Shown here: positions 59,251 through 64,000 of the stretch, piece after piece
How the letters are laid out: each line of letters begins with the position of its first letter
Position numbering within the stretch: position 1 is the first letter of the stretch
DNA from: an uncultured Pseudomonadota bacterium
GTDB lineage: Bacteria; Pseudomonadota; Gammaproteobacteria; Methylococcales; Methylomonadaceae
DNA length: 64,000 bases
Direction: 5' to 3'
Assembly: GCA_903848935.1 (NCBI GenBank)
Contig: CAINHO010000006.1
Span: forward strand, 47,428 to 111,427
Program-made: the position numbers and the translations under genes
Notes under the pieces: model-generated
What the model was told of the DNA's origin: nothing
Database searches by the model: none
The model's input: only the letters and a program-made list of their open reading frames with translations

Positions 59251-59256
59251 TATAAT
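59251..59256 (+). promoter_or_regulatory. Candidate hrpA -10 box
   Basis: TATAAT 26 nt before the hrpA start in the 62 nt gap after the kinase gene. GCCGTA and TACGGC flank it as a small inverted repeat (59247-59272). No clear -35. Confidence 0.35.
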
Positions 59257-59281
59257 TGCTTTTATTTTTACGGCGTTTTCG

Positions 59282-62200
59282 ATGTCAAACCACGATTTCA
59301 TTGCTCAACTTTCCAAACAACTTTACTCTTGTTTATCCAAAGATAAACATCTTTTAAAACGTCAACTCGATTCTTTATGTCGCAATAAAAAATCTACGCC
59401 ACAAGATTTTGAAAAGTTGCAAAGTCGCATTGAAAAATCGACGGCAGGTTTTGAGAAACGTCGGGCTAGTTTTCCTGCGTTAAATTTCCCTGATTTACCC
59501 GTTACAGGCAAAAAAGACGACATCGCCGAGTTAATCAAAAACAACCAAGTCGTCATCATGTGCGGTGAAACAGGTTCGGGAAAAACTACGCAATTACCCA
59601 AAATTTGTTTAGAAATTGGACGCGGCGCGGCAGGTTTTATTGGTCACACACAACCGCGTCGAATTGCGGCACGAACCGTTGCGGATCGAATTGCCGAAGA
59701 ATTAGGCGAGCCGATGGGTAAATCTGTCGGTTATAAAATCCGTTTTAACGACAAAACGCACGCTGATTCATTAGTTAAATTGATGACAGACGGGATTTTA
59801 CTTGCTGAATCACAAAACGACCCGTTTCTAAGCCAATACGACACCATCATCATCGACGAAGCGCACGAACGCAGTTTAAATATCGATTTTCTGCTTGGTT
59901 ACATGAGATGGTTGTTGCCAAAACGTCCCGATTTAAAACTGATTGTTACGTCGGCAACGATTGATACAAAACGTTTTTCGGAACATTTCAACAACGCGCC
60001 CATCATTGAAGTTTCAGGGAGAACGTATCCTGTTGAAATGCGTTATCGCCCGATTGAAGAAAAAGAAGAAGAGAAAGACGACGAAACCACGGACGATTTG
60101 CAAAATGCGATTTTAGATGCAGTCGATGAGTTGTATCGGGATTTGCGCGGCGATATTTTGATTTTTTTAAGCGGTGAACACGAAATCCGTGAAACTACCG
60201 AATCGCTGAAAAAACATCATCCGAATCAATATGAAATTCTGCCACTGTATTCAAAATTAAGCGTCAGCGAACAAGAGCGCGTTTTCAAGCCAAAAGGCGG
60301 AAAAGTTCGGATTATTCTATCGACTAACGTTGCTGAAACGTCGTTGACCGTTCCGAACATTCGCGGCGTAATTGATACGGGACACGCACGGATTAGTCGT
60401 TACAGTCCAAAAAGTAAAATTCAACGTTTGCCAATCGAATGCATTTCGCAATCCAGCGCAAATCAACGAGCGGGACGTTGCGGACGGGTTGCAGAAGGGA
60501 TTTGTATTCGGCTTTATTCGCGCGAAGATTACGAAGCCCGTCCCGAATTTACCGAACCAGAAATCATGCGGACAAATTTATCTGCCGTGATTTTGCAAAT
60601 GACGGCGTTAAATTTAGGCGATATTGCTGATTTTCCATTTCTTGAACCGCCCGACGACAAAATGATTCGCGACGGTAAAACGTCGTTGCTCGAAGTGAAC
60701 GCGCTCGACAAAGCTGGCAAACTCACCGAAATCGGAAAACAGCTCGCAAAATTTCCCACCGACCCGAAATTGGCGCGAATGCTCATCGCCGCGCAAGAAC
60801 AGGTGTGTTTAAAAGAAGTCAGCATCATCGTTGCCGCGCTCAGTATTCAAGACCCGCGCGAAAAACCTGCTGACAAAATGCAACAAGCCGATGCCAAACA
60901 CATTGCGTTTCGGCATCCCGAATCGGATTTCTTGACGTTGCTGAATGTCTGGAACACGTTTGGCGAACAGCAAAAAAAGCTCTCGAATAACAAATTGCGA
61001 AAATACTGCTCGGATAATTATTTGTCGTATATGCGAATGCGCGAATGGCACGACAATCACACCCAAATTTTGCAGGTGCTAAAAGGTGATTTGAAAATGC
61101 ACCCGAACGAAAACGATGCGAGTTATGACCAAATTCATCGCGCGTTGCTGACGGGTTTACTTTCAAATATCGGTTTCCGTCATGAGCAATACGAATACCT
61201 CGGCGGACGTGGATTGAAGTTTTTTATTTTCCCTGGTTCTGGGCTACACAAATTACGTCCGAAATGGATTGTTGCCGCTGAACAAGTCGAAACCAGCAAA
61301 GTCTATGCACGAACGGTGGCGCGGGTTGAACCCGAATGGATTGAAGAATGCGCCGCGCATTTGGTCAAACATAATTATTACGACCCACATTGGGAGAAAA
61401 AAAGCGCACGTTGCATGGTTTATTCACGCACGTTGTTACACGGTTTAACCTTGCAAGCGGGACGAAAATTGCCGTATGACCACGTTGACCCGAAAGCCGC
61501 GCGAGAAATTTTTATTCGCAGTGCGCTGGTTGACCACGATTATCACAGCAACGCGCCGTTTTATGTGGCGAATCAAAAATTGCTCGAAGAAGTCGGCATG
61601 ATTCAACACAAAGGGCGGCGCGTCGATTTGGTGGAAGATGAAGAATGGTTGTATGCGTTTTATGACCACAAATTACCGCCTGAAATTGTCAGCGGCGTAA
61701 CGCTTGATACTTGGCGCAAAAAAGTTGAACGTGAAAATAAGCAGTTTTTATTTTTGACCAAAGAAGATTTAACCCGCGAAAAAGGTGAGGAATATGTCAA
61801 CGAGTGGGATTTTCCTGACCATAAAAAAGTGGGCAAATTGATGATTGCGTTGCAATATCGTTTTGAACCTGGTCACGATGAAGACGGCGTGACGGCGATA
61901 ATTCCCGTGCATCAACTCAATCAAATTACGCAAACACCATTTGATTGGCTCGTACCTGGAATGTTGGAAGAAAAATGTGTCGCGCTGGTTAAAGCCTTGC
62001 CGAAAAACATCCGCAAACATTTCGTTCCCGTGCCTGAAACTGTGAAAAAGTGTTTAGAAATTGAACCTGATTTTAAAGGCGCGTTGGAAGAATGGCTTGG
62101 TAATCGATTACGCAAATTAACGGGCGAGGCTATTCCGCTTAATGCGTGGAGTTTCGAGGGTTTGATTGACCATTTAAAAATGAATTTTCGGGTGATTGAT

Positions 62201-63169
62201 GACGAAGGACGATTACTCGATTACGGTCGAGATTTGAAAAAATTGCAGGCAAAACACGTCACCAAAGCAGGCGAAAGTTTTGACCAAATCGCCGCCGATG
62301 AGTTGAATTTTACGGGCTACATTCAATGGGCGTTTGACGATTTGCCTGAACAATACAGTTTTATGCAAAAAGGGCAGGTGTTCATTGGTTATCCTGCGCT
62401 GGTTGATGAAGGCGAAACGGTCGGCGTGAAAATTTTTGATACGCAACGGAAAGCCGAGTTGCAACATCAAGCGGGTTTGATTCGGTTGTTTCAATTGCAA
62501 CAGCGTAAAGAATGTACTTACGCGCTGAAAAATATGCCAAAAAATGCGGCGTTAGAACTCGCTTATAACCGTTTGCCTTCGCATTCGATTTTGAAATCAG
62601 AACACGTTGCAGAGTATAAAAATGATTTGCTGACCTTGATTTTGAACAGCGTTTTTGTGGAAGGTAAAACCATTCGCACGCAAGCCGCGTTTGAACAAAG
62701 TTTGAAAGAAAATAAAAGTTTGTTAGTTACACGAGCGACTGAAATCAGCACGGTGGCGTTAGAAATTATGAAAGGTTACGGTGAACTAAAAACCAGTTTG
62801 CAACGCTTGAATGCGGCTGACCCGCTGACAAAAAGCCTTGATGAACAATTGAATTATTTGATTTACGCGGGTTTTATTCGCACGATTCCGTTTGCTCAAT
62901 TTAAACACACACCGCGTTATTTGAAGGCGATGCAATACCGTTTAGACAAACGTGATAACACGCCGCAAAAAGCGAATGAACTCGCGCGTTTTCAGATTCG
63001 TTATTGGAATTCGGTTTCGCAGCGGCTGAAAAAAGAAATCGTCACGCCTGAAACGGAGGCGTTTCGTTGGATGTTGGAAGAATTTGCGGTGTCGTTGTTC
63101 GCGCAACAATTGAAAACGGCGATTGCTGTGTCGGCGCAGCGGTTGGAAAAGGCTTGGGGAATGGTTTAA
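59282..63169 (+). CDS. hrpA: ATP-dependent RNA helicase HrpA
   Basis: 1295 aa DEAH-box helicase. Walker A GETGSGKTTQLPK, DEAH box IIIDEAHERSLN, motif III VTSATIDTKRF, and motif VI QRAGRCGRVAEG in the N-terminal half; then HA2/OB-fold and a C-terminal DUF3418 region. Length and domain order match E. coli HrpA, which acts in mRNA processing and rescue of stalled ribosomes. It stands alone after the kinase. Confidence 0.95.
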   Translation: MSNHDFIAQLSKQLYSCLSKDKHLLKRQLDSLCRNKKSTPQDFEKLQSRIEKSTAGFEKRRASFPALNFPDLPVTGKKDDIAELIKNNQVVIMCGETGSGKTTQLPKICLEIGRGAAGFIGHTQPRRIAARTVADRIAEELGEPMGKSVGYKIRFNDKTHADSLVKLMTDGILLAESQNDPFLSQYDTIIIDEAHERSLNIDFLLGYMRWLLPKRPDLKLIVTSATIDTKRFSEHFNNAPIIEVSGRTYPVEMRYRPIEEKEEEKDDETTDDLQNAILDAVDELYRDLRGDILIFLSGEHEIRETTESLKKHHPNQYEILPLYSKLSVSEQERVFKPKGGKVRIILSTNVAETSLTVPNIRGVIDTGHARISRYSPKSKIQRLPIECISQSSANQRAGRCGRVAEGICIRLYSREDYEARPEFTEPEIMRTNLSAVILQMTALNLGDIADFPFLEPPDDKMIRDGKTSLLEVNALDKAGKLTEIGKQLAKFPTDPKLARMLIAAQEQVCLKEVSIIVAALSIQDPREKPADKMQQADAKHIAFRHPESDFLTLLNVWNTFGEQQKKLSNNKLRKYCSDNYLSYMRMREWHDNHTQILQVLKGDLKMHPNENDASYDQIHRALLTGLLSNIGFRHEQYEYLGGRGLKFFIFPGSGLHKLRPKWIVAAEQVETSKVYARTVARVEPEWIEECAAHLVKHNYYDPHWEKKSARCMVYSRTLLHGLTLQAGRKLPYDHVDPKAAREIFIRSALVDHDYHSNAPFYVANQKLLEEVGMIQHKGRRVDLVEDEEWLYAFYDHKLPPEIVSGVTLDTWRKKVERENKQFLFLTKEDLTREKGEEYVNEWDFPDHKKVGKLMIALQYRFEPGHDEDGVTAIIPVHQLNQITQTPFDWLVPGMLEEKCVALVKALPKNIRKHFVPVPETVKKCLEIEPDFKGALEEWLGNRLRKLTGEAIPLNAWSFEGLIDHLKMNFRVIDDEGRLLDYGRDLKKLQAKHVTKAGESFDQIAADELNFTGYIQWAFDDLPEQYSFMQKGQVFIGYPALVDEGETVGVKIFDTQRKAELQHQAGLIRLFQLQQRKECTYALKNMPKNAALELAYNRLPSHSILKSEHVAEYKNDLLTLILNSVFVEGKTIRTQAAFEQSLKENKSLLVTRATEISTVALEIMKGYGELKTSLQRLNAADPLTKSLDEQLNYLIYAGFIRTIPFAQFKHTPRYLKAMQYRLDKRDNTPQKANELARFQIRYWNSVSQRLKKEIVTPETEAFRWMLEEFAVSLFAQQLKTAIAVSAQRLEKAWGMV

Positions 63170-63176
63170 ACGACAA

Positions 63177-63216
63177 AAGCCCTAATTTACAATGAATGCA
63201 AGTTAGGGCTTCTCAT
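63177..63216. terminator. Hairpin between hrpA and the minus-strand hypothetical gene
   Basis: 9 bp stem AAGCCCTAA/TTAGGGCTT (63177-63185 with 63203-63211). On the minus strand it is followed by TTTTG, so it best serves the hypothetical gene, ending 17 nt downstream of its stop; on the plus strand it has only a weak T-run. Confidence 0.7.
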
Positions 63217-63227
63217 CAGTGTACTCA

Positions 63228-63893
63228 TTAAGCGGTCAAAATCCTTTCTTGAAACGCTAAAACATCACCAACATCTTGCGTCATTTCTGGGTGCATCGTT
63301 TTTGCCATTTCATTGTAAGTATCTCGAAATTCAGGATTTTGTTTTATTTGTTCTTTAGCATGAGTAACTTCATATCTGAGTAGGTCGAAATCTGTTACTT
63401 TTTGATTATCGCTATATCGAATAACTGTTAAGTCTGACCGTTTTTCTAGTTGGCTAATCGATTCATCCGTTGACAAACTGCCATTTTCACCATCCCACAC
63501 TGTATTTGTTATCTTTTGGGGGTCAATGCCAGTCATATTATCTACATAAAATTTAGCAACGACATTCCTTTCTTTGTCCAAAACAACCGCTTTCACTGCT
63601 GGGGAATCAAATAATAAGGATTCTTTTTGTCCTTCTGGTGTTTGATTATAGACTTCTAGTCTGTCTCTCACCGCGTAGTATTCAGGTGAACACAATGAGC
63701 GAAGCTTAGGAATATATCCATTTTCCGTCCATTCCATATCTCCTGTATGACCATGAGCAATATCGTATTCCATTCGAGCTAACACTCTGTCCCTGTATTC
63801 TTTGGGAGCAAGAGGCGAAACGCCTGTACTTGCAACTTTTGAACGATTTGTGGCGGCTGGTCGGGTCGACGCACGAAATGGCATATCAACCAC
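63228..63893 (-). CDS. Hypothetical protein whose 5' end is interrupted by a Tn3-type inverted repeat
   Basis: Open frame of 221 codons, unknown family. Readable blocks: PLAPKEYRDRVLARMEYDIAH, the ENGYIPKLRSLCSPEYYAVRDRLEVYNQTPEGQ region, AVVLDKERNVVAKFYVDN and a helical C-terminus. Both available starts (GTG 63893, ATG 63884) lie inside the transposon inverted repeat, so the first about 11 residues come from the element, no good RBS is seen, and the native 5' end is probably lost beyond 63862. It may be a silenced fragment or may use an internal start such as the Met of RMEYD. Terminator hairpin follows the stop. Confidence 0.65.
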   Translation of the reverse strand: MVDMPFRASTRPAATNRSKVASTGVSPLAPKEYRDRVLARMEYDIAHGHTGDMEWTENGYIPKLRSLCSPEYYAVRDRLEVYNQTPEGQKESLLFDSPAVKAVVLDKERNVVAKFYVDNMTGIDPQKITNTVWDGENGSLSTDESISQLEKRSDLTVIRYSDNQKVTDFDLLRYEVTHAKEQIKQNPEFRDTYNEMAKTMHPEMTQDVGDVLAFQERILTA

Positions 63894-63899
63894 GTTAAG
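63862..63899. repeat. Terminal inverted repeat of a Tn3-family transposon
   Basis: About 38 bp on the plus strand beginning CGGGTCGACGC at the outer (left) end and closing with ACGTTAAG at the inner end (63892-63899), the same inner octamer as Tn3. The element extends right, beyond the window. The transposase stop lies 15 nt inside, as is usual for this family. The far repeat and the 5 bp target duplication cannot be seen here. Confidence 0.65.
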
Positions 63900-63913
63900 G
63901 AATTTCTAAAAGC

Positions 63914-64000
63914 TCAACCATCTGAAATTAAAGTCTTTTCTTTATCATTCAACTTCCAAACATAATCACCAGTCAAACCGATATGTTCCCAGCCGAGCGG
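63914..64000 (-). CDS. tnpA: Tn3-family transposase, C-terminal 28 residues (truncated by window edge)
   Basis: The frame is open from the right edge and reads PLGWEHIGLTGDYVWKL followed by 11 residues, then TGA at 63914-63916. The Trp-Glu-His-Ile, Gly-Asp-Tyr pattern is characteristic of the C-terminal end of Tn3-family TnpA transposases. Its position, ending next to an inverted repeat of the right type, supports this. The catalytic DDE residues lie outside the window. Confidence 0.7.
   Translation of the reverse strand, partial: PLGWEHIGLTGDYVWKLNDKEKTLISDG

Noticed and set aside
63228..63893. Possible secreted toxin or effector next to a transposon
   Set aside because: No signal peptide, toxin motif or immunity gene; only truncation by the repeat can be supported.

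Overview
The window comes from the chromosome of a gammaproteobacterium that assimilates formaldehyde by the ribulose monophosphate (RuMP) pathway, most likely a type I methanotroph (Methylococcales) or a related methylotroph. The evidence is the petABC-sspAB order, the ftsH-arsC-DUF2069-hda run, AlgH/YqgE next to YqgF/RuvX, and above all an adjacent hps-hpi pair with transketolase and transaldolase. No methane or methanol oxidation gene is in the window, so methanotrophy is inference. Base composition is AT-leaning and fairly even. There are no rRNA or tRNA genes and no CRISPR array.

Layout. 1-3.8 kb: 3' part of the Rieske gene, then cytochrome b, cytochrome c1, sspA and sspB. 3.8-5 kb: two small lipoproteins and a JAMM-type metalloprotease on the minus strand. 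5-11.2 kb: a large MASE1/PAS hybrid histidine kinase followed directly by a membrane fusion protein and an outer-membrane efflux lipoprotein, with no inner-membrane pump gene. 11.2-13.7 kb: DUF167, a phage-type conserved protein, an Smr-domain protein, RuvX and AlgH. 13.8-15.6 kb: 6-phosphogluconate dehydratase. 15.7-21 kb: a minus-strand run in which a 6-TM RCK potassium channel precedes lpxK, a Trm112-like protein, kdsB, a family-4 glycosyltransferase and a 2-TM protein. 21.2-29.1 kb: metG, two tandem membrane-associated GTPases, a lipoprotein, a DUF3530 protein and glnS. 29.1-34.9 kb: the RuMP block hps-hpi-tkt-(two repeat proteins)-tal; the two proteins between tkt and tal share a repeated seven-residue motif of the form [S/T]GVxKYL. 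35-41.7 kb (minus strand): gyrA, a split YeeE/YedE pair, ftsH, arsC/yfgD, DUF2069 and hda.

42-59.2 kb is the most unusual region: a double-domain KaiC and a true KaiB are followed by a complete chemosensory set. It holds a soluble receptor with two signalling hairpins, a triple-CheW scaffold, CheB, a HEAT-repeat protein, CheR, CheY, CheA, a STAS-like mini-protein, another CheY, a membrane receptor, another response regulator, a ParA-type ATPase and a PAS histidine kinase. Gene order and tight spacing suggest one signalling machine: the Kai pair could act as a timing or energy-sensing input, the soluble receptor, CheW and CheA as an intracellular array, and ParA as the factor that positions or segregates it. 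KaiA was not found.

59.3-63.2 kb is hrpA. At the right edge, an inverted repeat typical of Tn3-family transposons (about 63862-63899) and the C-terminal end of its transposase (63914 to the edge) cut into the 5' end of a minus-strand hypothetical gene.
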